A stretch of 64,000 bases of DNA from RCIO01 sp965232405 (lineage in GTDB: Bacteria > Pseudomonadota > Alphaproteobacteria > Rhizobiales > Rhizobiaceae), in contig OZ246966.1 of NCBI GenBank assembly GCA_965232405.1, forward strand, positions 3,472,001 through 3,536,000, given 5' to 3'. The position numbers and the translations under genes are program-made. This document shows positions 26,044-34,703 of this stretch, piece by piece; position 1 is the first letter of the stretch, and each line of letters begins with the position of its first letter. The notes below the pieces were generated by a model. It was not told where the DNA came from and ran no database searches. It saw nothing but the letters and a program-made list of their open reading frames with translations.

Positions 26044-26814
26044 ATGTCGTTAGCAAAGCGCCTTGCCGCCGATGAAACCGTGTTTGCAGCGTGGTCCGCC
26101 ATTCCGGACGCGCTGACAATCGAAGCCCTTGCCGGCACCGCGTTCGACACCGTCTTGCTGGACATGCAGCATGGTGGCCACAGCGAAGAGAGCATTCTGC
26201 GCTGCCTGGCGCCAGCGATCGCGGCCGGTAAGCCCGGCATTGTCCGCGTTCCCGTCGGCGGGTTCGGCATGGCAAGCCGGGCGCTGGACTACGGTGCGGA
26301 AGCGGTCGTTGCCCCCATGATCAATTCGGTTGAGGACGCCGAGGCGTTTGCTGCGGCGGTCAAATACCCGCCAATGGGCGAGCGCTCGTGGGGCGTGAGC
26401 ATAGCGGCCGCGCGCGACGGGCAGACCGACAATCTGAAACGCCTCAAGACCGCCAACAGCGAGACGCTGTCATTTGCGATGATCGAGACGCGCCGCGCCT
26501 ATGACGCGCTCGACGGTATTCTCGCGGTCGATGGCATCGATGCCATCTTTATCGGCCCATCGGATTTCTCGATCACATGGACAAATGGCGATACGGTCAA
26601 TCCGCGTCTGGACGACATGATGGACGCCATTGCCGATATCGCCGGCAGGACACGCGCCGCCGGCAAACATGTCGGCATCTATCTGGTCGATATGGCGGAT
26701 GCTGGCAAACTGGCCAAAATGGGCATCAGGCTGTTCGGTTTCGGTACTGAGTCCAAATTCATGAACGCCGGCGCCGATGCGCTTCTGGGCAAGGCGAAAG
26801 CCTCGCTGGGCTGA
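26044..26814 (+). CDS. HpcH/HpaI aldolase family protein
   Basis: 256 residues, a metal-dependent class II aldolase/citrate-lyase fold. DTVLLDMQHGGHSEES has the catalytic His, VRVPVGG the Arg, FAMIETRRAYDALDGIL the metal-ligand Glu, and FIGPSDFSITW the metal-ligand Asp. Members cleave 4-hydroxy-2-oxo acids or 2-keto-3-deoxy sugar acids to pyruvate and an aldehyde. ATG at 26044; the frame is open from 26008. Convergent with the next gene. Substrate unclear without neighbours of a degradation pathway. Confidence 0.88.
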   Translation: MSLAKRLAADETVFAAWSAIPDALTIEALAGTAFDTVLLDMQHGGHSEESILRCLAPAIAAGKPGIVRVPVGGFGMASRALDYGAEAVVAPMINSVEDAEAFAAAVKYPPMGERSWGVSIAAARDGQTDNLKRLKTANSETLSFAMIETRRAYDALDGILAVDGIDAIFIGPSDFSITWTNGDTVNPRLDDMMDAIADIAGRTRAAGKHVGIYLVDMADAGKLAKMGIRLFGFGTESKFMNAGADALLGKAKASLG

Positions 26815-26818
26815 TCGT

Positions 26819-27358
26819 TCAGGTTGCGGGCAACCGCGACACGAAGCGCGCAAAGGTCATCGACCCTTCAGGCCAGGGCCCATGTCCGGACCCTGCGTCC
26901 AGCTTTCCGACATTGCCGGCATCGATGAACAGCGAACCCCAGTCGGCTGCGTATTCTTCGGCCCGCGCAAAGTCGCAGTTTGGATCGTCCCGGCTCGCCA
27001 CCAGCAGTGACGGAAACGGAAGCGGCCCGGTCGGAAACGGCTCGAAGTCGTTGCCGGCCTGATCCGGATCGGCTGGAGCGGCCAGAAAAGCGCCTGCCAC
27101 CTTGCCATCGAAGCCTGCTGCGGCATGGATCACTGCCGTTACACCCAATCCGTGCGCGACCAGCACCACCGGGCGTTTCGCGTCGTTTACGGCCTGCGCA
27201 ATTTTCCCAACCCACGCTGCGGGATCGGCTGCCTCGGCAGCGCCGACTTCCAGCCGTCGCCCGGTCGACAGTTTGCCCTGCCAGCGCGCCAGCCAGTGGC
27301 CTTCATCGACCTCCGGGCTGCCGGGAACGAAAATGATGTCCGCATCCTTGACCTTCAT
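26819..27358 (-). CDS. RBBP9/YdeN-like alpha/beta hydrolase lacking the catalytic serine
   Basis: 179 residues of the RBBP9/YdeN type (VPGSPEVDEGHWLARWQGKL at the start). The nucleophile elbow, usually G/A-H-S-L-G, reads AHGLG: Gly70 replaces the Ser (codon GGA). The acid (ASRDDPNCDF) and the His (GSGHGPWPEG) remain. Either this is a pseudoenzyme with a binding role or it has become something else. ATG at 27358; the open frame further upstream overlaps the next gene's promoter. Divergent from the VOC gene. Confidence 0.8.
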   Translation of the reverse strand: MKVKDADIIFVPGSPEVDEGHWLARWQGKLSTGRRLEVGAAEAADPAAWVGKIAQAVNDAKRPVVLVAHGLGVTAVIHAAAGFDGKVAGAFLAAPADPDQAGNDFEPFPTGPLPFPSLLVASRDDPNCDFARAEEYAADWGSLFIDAGNVGKLDAGSGHGPWPEGSMTFARFVSRLPAT

Positions 27359-27441
27359 GGCCGCGATGTAACGGCGGGACCGCTCTGGTGCAAGCCGGGC
27401 CAAATCGGTGAACAAGCTGTCTCCGCCTTCGTGTCTTGTGA

Positions 27442-27456
27442 AATCGCGTCGCGATT
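27442..27456. promoter_or_regulatory. Perfect inverted repeat, candidate operator
   Basis: AATCGCG-T-CGCGATT, a 15-base perfect palindrome around a central T, in the gap between the divergent YdeN-like and VOC genes, about 60 bases before the VOC start. The layout would suit a dimeric repressor controlling one or both. No regulator gene is nearby. Confidence 0.45.
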
Positions 27457-27515
27457 GCGATCTGACACGCAACGCAAGGATCGGCCGGCGTCGTCGTCGG
27501 CCAAAGGAGATAACG

Positions 27516-28322
27516 ATGGGCAATTTGCCATTTGCAGCCGACGCACCTGTCAGCATCAAGCGGGTTGGCTTGAAAGCGCGGGACGCCGAGGCGCTCGCCG
27601 ATTACTACAAGACCGTTCTGGGGCTGGAGGAAGTGCGCCGCGCCAACGGCACGATTGGCCTTGGCGCCGGCGGCCGCGAATTGCTGGAGATCGAAGGCTC
27701 CTCTACGCTCAAGCAGGGTGATCCTCACAGCGCCGGCCTCTATCACACGGCCTTCCTGCTTCCCACACGCGATGATTTGGCGCGCTGGGTCGGCCACGCA
27801 GCCGAAAACAGGATCGGCATTTCCGGTGCTTCAGACCACCTGGTCAGCGAGGCCATCTACATCTACGACCCTGAAGGCAACGGTATCGAGATCTATCGCG
27901 ACCGCTCCAGCGACGAGTGGCCGATGGAAGACGGCGCGGTCAAAATGGCCACGGAGCGCCTGGACTTGCGGGCGCTTCATGAATCGCTTCCTGAAGGTGA
28001 TGGCGGCTGGAACGGCATCCCGCAGGATTCCATCGTCGGCCATGTTCATCTGCGCGTTGGAAGCACGGCCGATGCCGAGGCGTGGTGGAACCGGGAGATG
28101 GGCTTCGACACAATGGTCCGCTACGGCGACAGCGCTGTGTTCCTGTCGACCGGCGGTTATCACCACCACATCGGGGCAAATAGCTGGCAGAGTGCTGGTG
28201 CGGGTCCGCGTGAACCGGACCGCACCGGCCTGAGCTTTGTCGAACTGGCGGCGAAGGAAGGCGCGCCGACCGGCGAAAAGACCGACCCCTGGGGCAATGC
28301 GATCAGGGCAATTGCGGCCTGA
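27516..28322 (+). CDS. VOC family protein (extradiol dioxygenase / glyoxalase-like, two domains)
   Basis: 268 residues with two beta-alpha-beta-beta-beta modules. First domain: SIKRVGLKARDAEALADYYKTVLGLEEVRR, with LYHTAFLLP and a metal-type Glu in YDPEGNGIEIYRDR. Second domain: VGHVHLRVGSTADAEAWWNREMGF, with the HHHIGANSW block. This looks like the CatE / catechol-2,3-dioxygenase-like group. His and Glu ligands appear present in the halves. ATG at 27516 follows AAGGAG by six bases. Substrate unknown. Confidence 0.87.
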   Translation: MGNLPFAADAPVSIKRVGLKARDAEALADYYKTVLGLEEVRRANGTIGLGAGGRELLEIEGSSTLKQGDPHSAGLYHTAFLLPTRDDLARWVGHAAENRIGISGASDHLVSEAIYIYDPEGNGIEIYRDRSSDEWPMEDGAVKMATERLDLRALHESLPEGDGGWNGIPQDSIVGHVHLRVGSTADAEAWWNREMGFDTMVRYGDSAVFLSTGGYHHHIGANSWQSAGAGPREPDRTGLSFVELAAKEGAPTGEKTDPWGNAIRAIAA

Positions 28323-28324
28323 TA

Positions 28325-29632
28325 TTAGGCTTTGCCGAACACCCGCTCGAAAATCGTGTCGACATGCTTGGTGTGGTAATCCATGTCAAATTTCTCGTTG
28401 ATGGTGTCCTCGCCGAGTGCCGCGACGACCTCCGCATCGGCCAGCAGGAGTTCGCGAAAATCGAGACGTTCTTCCCAGACCTTGAGCGCGTTGCGCTGGA
28501 CCATGGAATAGGCATCCTCACGGCTGACGCCCGCCTGCGTGAGCGCGAGCAGCACGCGCTGGCTCATCACCAGACCCGGGAACTTGTTCATGTTGTCGAG
28601 CATGTTTTGCGGGAAGATCAGCATCTTCTCGACCACGCCGGCTAGGCGGTTGAGCGCGAAGTCGAGCGTGATGGTGGCATCGGGCGCGATGCCGCGTTCG
28701 ACGGACGAGTGGGAGATGTCGCGCTCGTGCCACAGCGCCACGTTTTCCATCGCTGGGGTCACAGTCATGCGCACCAGGCGCGCGAGGCCGGTGAGGTTTT
28801 CCGTCAGCACCGGGTTCTTCTTGTGCGGCATGGCTGACGAGCCTTTCTGGCCCATGGAGAAGAACTCCGCGCCTTCCAGCACCTCCGTACGCTGCATGTG
28901 GCGTATTTCGATGGCGACGTTCTCGATCGACGAGGCGATAACGCCGAGCGTGGCGAAAAACATGGCGTGACGGTCGCGCGGGATCACCTGCGTCGAGATC
29001 GGTTCGGGCTTGAGGCCGAGCTTCTCGCAGACATGCTCCTCGACGGCCGGTTCGATATTGGCGAACGTGCCGACCGCGCCGGAAATCGCGCCGGTCGCGA
29101 CTTCGTCGCGCGCAGCTAGAAGACGGGCCTTGTTGCGGGCCATTTCGGCATGGAAGCGGGCGAAGGTCAGGCCCATCGTCGTGGGTTCGGCGTGGATGCC
29201 GTGCGAGCGGCCCACACGCAGGGTGTACTTGTGCTCGAAGGCGCGAGTCTTCAGCGCCGCGAGCAGCTTGTCCATGTCGGCAAGCAAGATGTCGGCGGCG
29301 CGCACCAACTGCACATTGAGGCAGGTGTCGAGCACGTCCGATGACGTCATGCCCTGATGGACGAAACGCGCATCCGGTCCGACGATCTCGGCCAAGTGGG
29401 TGAGGAAGGCGATGACATCGTGTTTGGTTTCGCGCTCGATCTCGTCAATGCGCGCAACGTCGAAGGTCGCGCTGCCGCCTTTCTCCCAGATCGTTCTGGC
29501 GGCTTCCTTCGGGATGACACCCAGTTCGGCGAGTGCATCGCAGGCATGAGCCTCGATCTCGAACCAGATGCGAAACCTTGTTTCGGGCGACCAGATAGCG
29601 GCCATGTCCGGCCGCGAATAACGCGGGATCAT
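28325..29632 (-). CDS. purB: Adenylosuccinate lyase
   Basis: Acts twice in purine synthesis, splitting SAICAR and adenylosuccinate to release fumarate. 435 residues. MIPRYSRPDMAAIWSPETRF at the start, TSSDVLDTCLNVQL, the RSHGIHAEPTTMGL loop, and the fumarase-family signature SMGQKGSSAMPHKKNP with the catalytic Ser. The frame is open further upstream but the family N-terminus is here. Convergent with the VOC gene and last of a minus-strand run that starts at 33085. Confidence 0.97.
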   Translation of the reverse strand: MIPRYSRPDMAAIWSPETRFRIWFEIEAHACDALAELGVIPKEAARTIWEKGGSATFDVARIDEIERETKHDVIAFLTHLAEIVGPDARFVHQGMTSSDVLDTCLNVQLVRAADILLADMDKLLAALKTRAFEHKYTLRVGRSHGIHAEPTTMGLTFARFHAEMARNKARLLAARDEVATGAISGAVGTFANIEPAVEEHVCEKLGLKPEPISTQVIPRDRHAMFFATLGVIASSIENVAIEIRHMQRTEVLEGAEFFSMGQKGSSAMPHKKNPVLTENLTGLARLVRMTVTPAMENVALWHERDISHSSVERGIAPDATITLDFALNRLAGVVEKMLIFPQNMLDNMNKFPGLVMSQRVLLALTQAGVSREDAYSMVQRNALKVWEERLDFRELLLADAEVVAALGEDTINEKFDMDYHTKHVDTIFERVFGKA

Positions 29633-29684
29633 TGCGGTACCTCGGGAGACGATGCGCTGCTCGTAGCAGACCGTCGCGCCGGGC

Positions 29685-30182
29685 TCAACGCGCTTGCCGC
29701 GCCACCAACAGGCTGGCGGCAAACAGGGCGATGAAGCCTAGGGGGAAGAACAGCCGCGTTCCCAGTACCGTGAACTGGTAGACGGCGTTCGCGCCGGTAA
29801 ACAGCAAATGGAAAATCCAGTCTACCGACGGAAAATCGGAGTGCCATTGGGCATAATAGATCCGGTAGTGCATCGAAAAAACAAATGCGGTTGCCAGCAT
29901 GGTTGCAATGCCGAGCGAAAACAGCGCTGCCGCGATGCGCCTCTCTGTGCCGGACCCGAGCGCGACGAGCCGCGTCGCATAAAGCGCAACCGGATAGGCC
30001 AGAAAGCCGCCAAGCGCGTAAATCTTGACGATGGTCTCGCTCTGGCTGGAGGCGACCCGCCCGGTGAGCATAAGCGCCAATGCGGCGCTGAGTGCCATTA
30101 CGATCGCCCACGCAAGCGAGCCGGCCACGGTTGCCAATGGGCGGGGCAGGGCAGTGCGCAGGTGATGGACCAGGCCGGTCAT
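29685..30182 (-). CDS. Hypothetical membrane protein
   Basis: 165 residues with about four hydrophobic segments (near 18-41, 53-71, 82-103 and 142-160) and a long polar loop containing HYRIYYAQWHSDFPSVDW between the third and fourth. I do not recognise the family. It lies 13 bases after the DUF2259 gene and about 50 bases before purB on the same strand, so it is probably read in that transcript. No signal peptide besides the first helix. Confidence 0.65.
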   Translation of the reverse strand: MTGLVHHLRTALPRPLATVAGSLAWAIVMALSAALALMLTGRVASSQSETIVKIYALGGFLAYPVALYATRLVALGSGTERRIAAALFSLGIATMLATAFVFSMHYRIYYAQWHSDFPSVDWIFHLLFTGANAVYQFTVLGTRLFFPLGFIALFAASLLVARQAR

Positions 30183-30195
30183 GCGGTATGCGAAG

Positions 30196-30930
30196 TCACA
30201 GACGCCCCGCCACCGCGAGCCAGCGATGGTCCGGCCCCTCGAAGCCGTACTGCCGCATGATGATCATCAGGGCGAATACGGGGGCGCCGGATGCGGGATA
30301 GAAGGTCTGCAGACCGCCCACTGCGTAACCAAGCGGGCATCCCCGGCTTGAAGGTACGGACGAATCTTCGTGGACAAGCACCGTTTCCGCCCCGTCGGTG
30401 GTCCCGACCCGTGTCAATTCATAACCCATGATATCGACGCCCAGCGCCTCGCAACTGGCGGGTGGCGCAAGCGGCTTTTCAGTGAGCCGGAACTCCACTG
30501 CTGGGTCGAATGGGGGAAAGACCGGTCGGGGATTTACCGCGATGCGGAACTTGTCGGCCGATAGTTCGGTGATGCTGTTCCAGCCCGCCGTGTAACCGCG
30601 GTTGGCGGCGAGTGTCGTATCGGAGATGACTGACTGGCCCTGGCTCTTGGCCTGGTCGCGCGCAGCCTCGACGCTCTGGCTCTCATCCTCAAGCCGCACG
30701 CGAATCGGCGTTCCCGAAACAAACGTGTCGGTCGCGGTCGCGATGTAGAACCGGTGGGCGTAGGGAAAGCCGGAACCGTCCTGAACGCCATATTCCTCGA
30801 ATGCGAAAATGGCCCCGTCCGGGCTGAAGCCAAGGATGTTCACATTGGCAGCATCACCCGCCTGCGCTGCATGAGGCATGAGGAACAGCAGAGTGACCGC
30901 GGCGATCGCACGAAATGATGAATTCAACAT
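30196..30930 (-). CDS. Predicted secreted protein (DUF2259)
   Basis: 244 residues with a clear Sec signal peptide (hydrophobic AAVTLLFLMPHAAQA, cleavage near residue 25) followed by ANVNILGFSPDGAIFAFEEYGVQDGSGFPY, the typical start of the DUF2259 family, which looks like a repeated beta structure. Expected in the periplasm. The function is unknown. Start chosen at the ATG at 30930 for the signal peptide. Same strand as the aminopeptidase-like gene, 43 bases downstream of it. Confidence 0.8.
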   Translation of the reverse strand: MLNSSFRAIAAVTLLFLMPHAAQAGDAANVNILGFSPDGAIFAFEEYGVQDGSGFPYAHRFYIATATDTFVSGTPIRVRLEDESQSVEAARDQAKSQGQSVISDTTLAANRGYTAGWNSITELSADKFRIAVNPRPVFPPFDPAVEFRLTEKPLAPPASCEALGVDIMGYELTRVGTTDGAETVLVHEDSSVPSSRGCPLGYAVGGLQTFYPASGAPVFALMIIMRQYGFEGPDHRWLAVAGRL

Positions 30931-30973
30931 GCTTTTCCCCTCGTTGCCGCCGGAACGGATGATATCGGCAGAA

Positions 30974-32002
30974 TCAGGCCTGCTCGGCAGACGCTCGGCG
31001 ATCAGTCCATACGGGCATGATATCACCACTCTCGGCAATCGCTGAATGAACGCCGCGCGCAATTGCACGCGCCATGACCGCGCTGGCAACCGCGCCGAGA
31101 TCGATCGCCTCCTCGAATGTCGGCCGCTTGCCGCTCGTGCCCGTCGCCAGTGCGAAAACGAGGTCGCCATCCGCCGGCGTGTGGCTTGGCCAGATCGCAC
31201 GGGCGAAACCGTCATGCGCCGCCATCGCCAGCCGCTTGGCTTCCGCTTTCGACAACACGGCGTCGGTGGCGACAATACCGAGCGTCGTGTTCACCCCGCC
31301 CATAGTGTCGTCGCGGAATTTGAGCCGAACGTCGGCGGTACTGTCCGGCAGGGTATCGGGCAGGCCCAAGCCGCCAAACTCGTCTCCGATCTCGAACGGC
31401 GCGGCCCAGAAATGCGCGCTGTCGCCCATCGTCGTAGAGCCGACTGCGTTGACCGCGACCAGAGCTGACACGGTCACCCCGTTCGCCAGAACGGCGGAGG
31501 CCGAACCCAGCCCGCCTTTCAGGCCGGCGGTCAGCGCGCCTTTGCCGGCGCCGTGGCTGCCGAGTGCGAATTCGCGGCCGGCTCCGTTTGCTGCGGCATA
31601 GCCCAGGTCGCGATAGGGCGGAAACTTGCCCCAATCCTTGTTCCCGCCATTGGTCATGTCGAAAAGGATCGCGGCCGGCACGATCGGTATGCTGATCCCG
31701 CGAACAGTATAGCCCTTGCCGGCTTCGCGGAGCGCAGCCTGAACGCCGGACGCCGCGTCCAGCCCGAACGCCGATCCCCCGGACAATACCAGCGCATCGA
31801 TGCGCTCGACGGCATTGTGCGGTTCAAGAAGGTCCGTCTCGCGCGTGCCGGGCGCGCCCCCCATGACGTGCACCGAAGCCACCGCTGCTCCGTCGCAGAT
31901 GACGGCCGTCACGCCCGATTTGAGCGTGTCGTCGTCCGCATTGCCCACCCGCAGACCGGTGACATCGGTGAGAAGATTGAGCGGACCGGGCTTCACCGCC
32001 AT
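30974..32002 (-). CDS. P1-family (DmpA/NylC-type) N-terminal nucleophile hydrolase
   Basis: 342 residues. DVTGLRVGNADDDTLKSGVTAVICD and the LVLSGGSAFGLDAASGVQ, GSHGAGKGALTAGLKGG blocks are those of the DmpA / peptidase T4 family. The self-cleavage site is Asn238-Thr239 (GGVNTTLGIV), with Thr as the new N-terminal nucleophile, as in the nylon-oligomer hydrolase NylC rather than the Ser of DmpA. It probably cleaves an amide in a peptide or beta-amino compound. No signal peptide. Three bases after the upstream periplasmic binding protein. Confidence 0.9.
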   Translation of the reverse strand: MAVKPGPLNLLTDVTGLRVGNADDDTLKSGVTAVICDGAAVASVHVMGGAPGTRETDLLEPHNAVERIDALVLSGGSAFGLDAASGVQAALREAGKGYTVRGISIPIVPAAILFDMTNGGNKDWGKFPPYRDLGYAAANGAGREFALGSHGAGKGALTAGLKGGLGSASAVLANGVTVSALVAVNAVGSTTMGDSAHFWAAPFEIGDEFGGLGLPDTLPDSTADVRLKFRDDTMGGVNTTLGIVATDAVLSKAEAKRLAMAAHDGFARAIWPSHTPADGDLVFALATGTSGKRPTFEEAIDLGAVASAVMARAIARGVHSAIAESGDIMPVWTDRRASAEQA

Positions 32003-32005
32003 TGG

Positions 32006-33085
32006 TTAGTCCGCCTCGATGAACGATCCGCCGTCATAGCGGAACAGGCGATAGGGGTTCTCGTCCAGGTCGCCCTTTTCGTCGAAACGGATCGCTCCCA
32101 TTGCCGTCTGAAACTCGTCTGATGACAGCACCTCGTTCAGTGTCCGGCCGCTGGTCTCGGCCCTGATAAGGGTCTCTACCGCAACCTCGAACGCTGCATA
32201 TCCGGGGATCACATATCCTTCGGGAACGATCTCGCGCTCTGTGAATGCCGCCACGACGGACTCCGGCGCCTCGTCAGCGGGTTCGGGAAGCCCGACCATC
32301 AGCGTGCCGTCGGCAAGCGGCACATCACCCGGTGCGGCGCGCAGCGTCTCGCCGGAGGCGATGGTGAGGTTGAAGCCGAGTTCGGCGGCATCGCGCCCCA
32401 TGATCGCGACATCGGTGCGGTCGCCGCCCACCAGAACATGCGTCGCGCCGGCCCGGTTGAGCCGCGCCACCAAGCCGATCTGGTTGTCGAGTTGCGGCCG
32501 GTAGGTGTCGATGAAGATCGGCTGCAGCCCCTCCAGCTCTGCGGAAAGGCGGAAACTCTCCACGAGTTCGCGTCCATAGATTGTCCCGTCATCGACGATC
32601 GCGAACAATTCGCGCTGCCAGCGTTCGACCAGAATGGTGGAAACGGCCTCACGTTCGTCATCGGCCCGCGGCGCCATGCGATAGACCTGCCAGCCATTGC
32701 GCTTGCGCTGGTCGGTCAGGCTGTTGGTTCGCACCCCCGGCGTGACGACCGGTATGCCCGCCATCGCCAGAATGGGCAGTGCAGCCTCGATTGCCTCGGT
32801 ACACAGAAAGCCGACGACGATGCGCACACCGGCGGCCACCATTGCCCCCGCGGCCTGTTCGCCGCCTTCGGCGCTGCAACTGTCATCGGCAAAGCGCAGA
32901 TTGTTTTCGGCAATGCGGCGCTCTGAAGCTGCCACTTCGGCGCCGGCTCGCAGCTGCCGCCCCAGAAGTTCCACCGATTCCGATACAGGCGCCACAATTC
33001 CGATTGTCTGTGCCCGAAGCGGGCCAGCCGCCAGAAGCGTGGCTGCCAGAACAGGAATCGCAAGGAGAGGGCGGCGACGGGACAT
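32006..33085 (-). CDS. Periplasmic branched-chain amino acid-type binding protein
   Basis: 359 residues. Signal peptide (LLAIPVLAATLLAAGPLRAQ, cleavage near residue 26), then two-lobed periplasmic binding fold of the Leu/Ile/Val-binding type (TIGIVAPVSESVELLGRQLRAGAEVA, GATHVLVGGDRTDVAIMGRDAAELGF). It would bind a small molecule for an ABC importer, but no permease or ATPase gene lies nearby. It heads the minus-strand run ending with purB. The ligand may be related to the amidase-like gene next to it. Confidence 0.82.
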   Translation of the reverse strand: MSRRRPLLAIPVLAATLLAAGPLRAQTIGIVAPVSESVELLGRQLRAGAEVAASERRIAENNLRFADDSCSAEGGEQAAGAMVAAGVRIVVGFLCTEAIEAALPILAMAGIPVVTPGVRTNSLTDQRKRNGWQVYRMAPRADDEREAVSTILVERWQRELFAIVDDGTIYGRELVESFRLSAELEGLQPIFIDTYRPQLDNQIGLVARLNRAGATHVLVGGDRTDVAIMGRDAAELGFNLTIASGETLRAAPGDVPLADGTLMVGLPEPADEAPESVVAAFTEREIVPEGYVIPGYAAFEVAVETLIRAETSGRTLNEVLSSDEFQTAMGAIRFDEKGDLDENPYRLFRYDGGSFIEAD

Positions 33086-33194
33086 GGGCGCAATCTACGG
33101 GCCTGTGGCGAAAAGTGAACACGCAAATCCGGCAACCCTCCAGATTTCCCGCTGCGGCCAATCGCATCGAACGCACTGTTGCGCACGGGCGCGC

Positions 33195-33222
33195 TTGTGA
33201 GGCCCGGTGCCCTCACTATATA
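33195..33222 (+). promoter_or_regulatory. Candidate promoter of the flavin reductase/MoxR cassette
   Basis: TTGTGA at 33195-33200 and TATATA at 33217-33222 are 16 bases apart, with the expected transcript start about 20 bases before the TTG start codon. The TATATA is strong for this GC content. It would drive the plus-strand cassette starting at 33250. Confidence 0.5.
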
Positions 33223-33249
33223 GCGGGCTGTGAAATCAAGGGGCTGCAT

Positions 33250-33744
33250 TTGCTGAAGAACACTGCTGTTGAGCCGCGGCACTATCGCGACGCCATGGCC
33301 CGCTTTGCCGGCGCAGTCCACGTTGTGGCAACGAACGGTCCGGCCGGCCGACGTGGCGCGACCGTGATTGCCACATGTTCGGTCTCGGACAACCCGCCGA
33401 CGATCCTTGTCTGCCTTAACCGCGAAAACGCGGCCAACGACGTGTTCCGCGACAACGGCGTCTTCACGCTGAACACGCTGACCGCCGATCAGGAAGAGCT
33501 TGGCAACCACTTTTCTGGCCTGACCGGACTGGAACAGGACCAACGCTTTGCCGCGGCAAAGTGGGATGCGATCGCCACCGGCGCACCGGCGTTGGTCGGC
33601 GCGGCTGCCGTTTTCGACTGCCAGCTGGTCGAGGCCAAGGATGTTGCCACCCATCGCGTGCTGTTTGGCCGGGTGCGGGACGTGCGTATCGGTGATAGTC
33701 TCGAGCCGTTGATCTATTACAACCGCGCCTACCATAAGCTCTAG
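33250..33744 (+). CDS. Flavin reductase family protein (FMN-binding split barrel)
   Basis: 164 residues of the flavin reductase-like / RutF-type fold, which supplies reduced flavin to partner oxygenases. HYRDAMARFAGAVHVVATNGPAGRRGATVIATCSVSDNPPTILVCLNR carries the conserved FMN-binding SVS-like stretch and FTLNTLTADQEEL is also family-like. No ATG fits; the TTG at 33250 follows AAGGGG by six bases and gives the right N-terminal length. It ends 22 bases before moxR, so it appears to head the Cox-type cassette. Partner unknown. Confidence 0.83.
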   Translation: MLKNTAVEPRHYRDAMARFAGAVHVVATNGPAGRRGATVIATCSVSDNPPTILVCLNRENAANDVFRDNGVFTLNTLTADQEELGNHFSGLTGLEQDQRFAAAKWDAIATGAPALVGAAAVFDCQLVEAKDVATHRVLFGRVRDVRIGDSLEPLIYYNRAYHKL

Positions 33745-33766
33745 CCGGCGCTGGCCAGGAAATCTG

Positions 33767-34696
33767 ATGCCCGCAAACACTGCACCGAAACTGCCTGCCA
33801 ATATCGACGAAACGATCGAGATGCTCGCTGGCGCCGGATATGTCGCCGACCGATCGCTCGCGACGGTTCTCTACCTGGCGCTGCGCATGAAGAGGCCGCT
33901 GTTTCTCGAAGGCGAAGCCGGCGTCGGCAAGACCGAAATCGCCAAGGTGCTTTCTGGTGCGCTGGATCGGCCGCTGATCAGGCTGCAGTGCTACGAAGGC
34001 CTCGATGTCTCCTCGGCCGTTTATGAGTGGAACTACGCCGCCCAGATGATCGAGATCCGCATTGACGAGGCGGCCGGTCAGACCGACCGCGACCAGATGG
34101 AAAAGAACGTCTTTTCCGAAAAGTACCTGATCCGCCGGCCGGTGCTTGAGGCGCTCGAAGGCGAGCCGGGCAGGGCGCCGGTGTTCCTGATCGACGAACT
34201 CGACCGCACCGACGAGGCCTTCGAGGCGTTTCTTCTGGAAATCCTTTCCGATTTCCAGGTCACGATTCCCGAACTCGGCACGATCCGGGCGAGCGAGCCG
34301 CCAATCGTGATTGTTACGACCAACCGCACGCGAGAAATTCATGACGCGCTAAAGCGCCGCTGTCTCTACCACTGGGTGGACTATCCTGATGCGGTGCGGG
34401 AGCTGGAAATCGTGGCTCTGAAGGTGCCGCAGGCCAATGCCCGTCTGTCGCGCGAGGTTGTGCACTTCGTTCAGAAACTACGCGAGATGGATCTCTTCAA
34501 GGCGCCGGGTGTCGCCGAAACGATCGACTGGGCAGGTGCGCTTACCGAGCTCGACAAGATAGCGCTCGACCCCGAAACGGTGTCCGACACGATCGGCGTG
34601 CTGCTCAAATATCAGGATGACATTGCCCGCATCGGCGAGGGCGAGGGGCGGCGTATCCTGGATGAAGTGAAGGCCGAACTGACGGCCGCGCAATAG
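33767..34696 (+). CDS. MoxR family AAA+ ATPase (CoxD-like)
   Basis: 309 residues, cytosolic. Walker A is GEAGVGKTE (residues 49-57), Walker B VFLIDELDR, sensor 1 VTTNRTREIHDALKRRCLYHWVDYP, and a C-terminal lid. This matches CoxD, which helps to build the MoSCu site of CO dehydrogenase, and related maturation ATPases for molybdenum hydroxylases. It is followed by a VWA partner after eight bases, the classic MoxR-VWA pair. The client here is not known. Confidence 0.92.
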   Translation: MPANTAPKLPANIDETIEMLAGAGYVADRSLATVLYLALRMKRPLFLEGEAGVGKTEIAKVLSGALDRPLIRLQCYEGLDVSSAVYEWNYAAQMIEIRIDEAAGQTDRDQMEKNVFSEKYLIRRPVLEALEGEPGRAPVFLIDELDRTDEAFEAFLLEILSDFQVTIPELGTIRASEPPIVIVTTNRTREIHDALKRRCLYHWVDYPDAVRELEIVALKVPQANARLSREVVHFVQKLREMDLFKAPGVAETIDWAGALTELDKIALDPETVSDTIGVLLKYQDDIARIGEGEGRRILDEVKAELTAAQ

Positions 34697-34703
34697 GCGC
34701 ATC

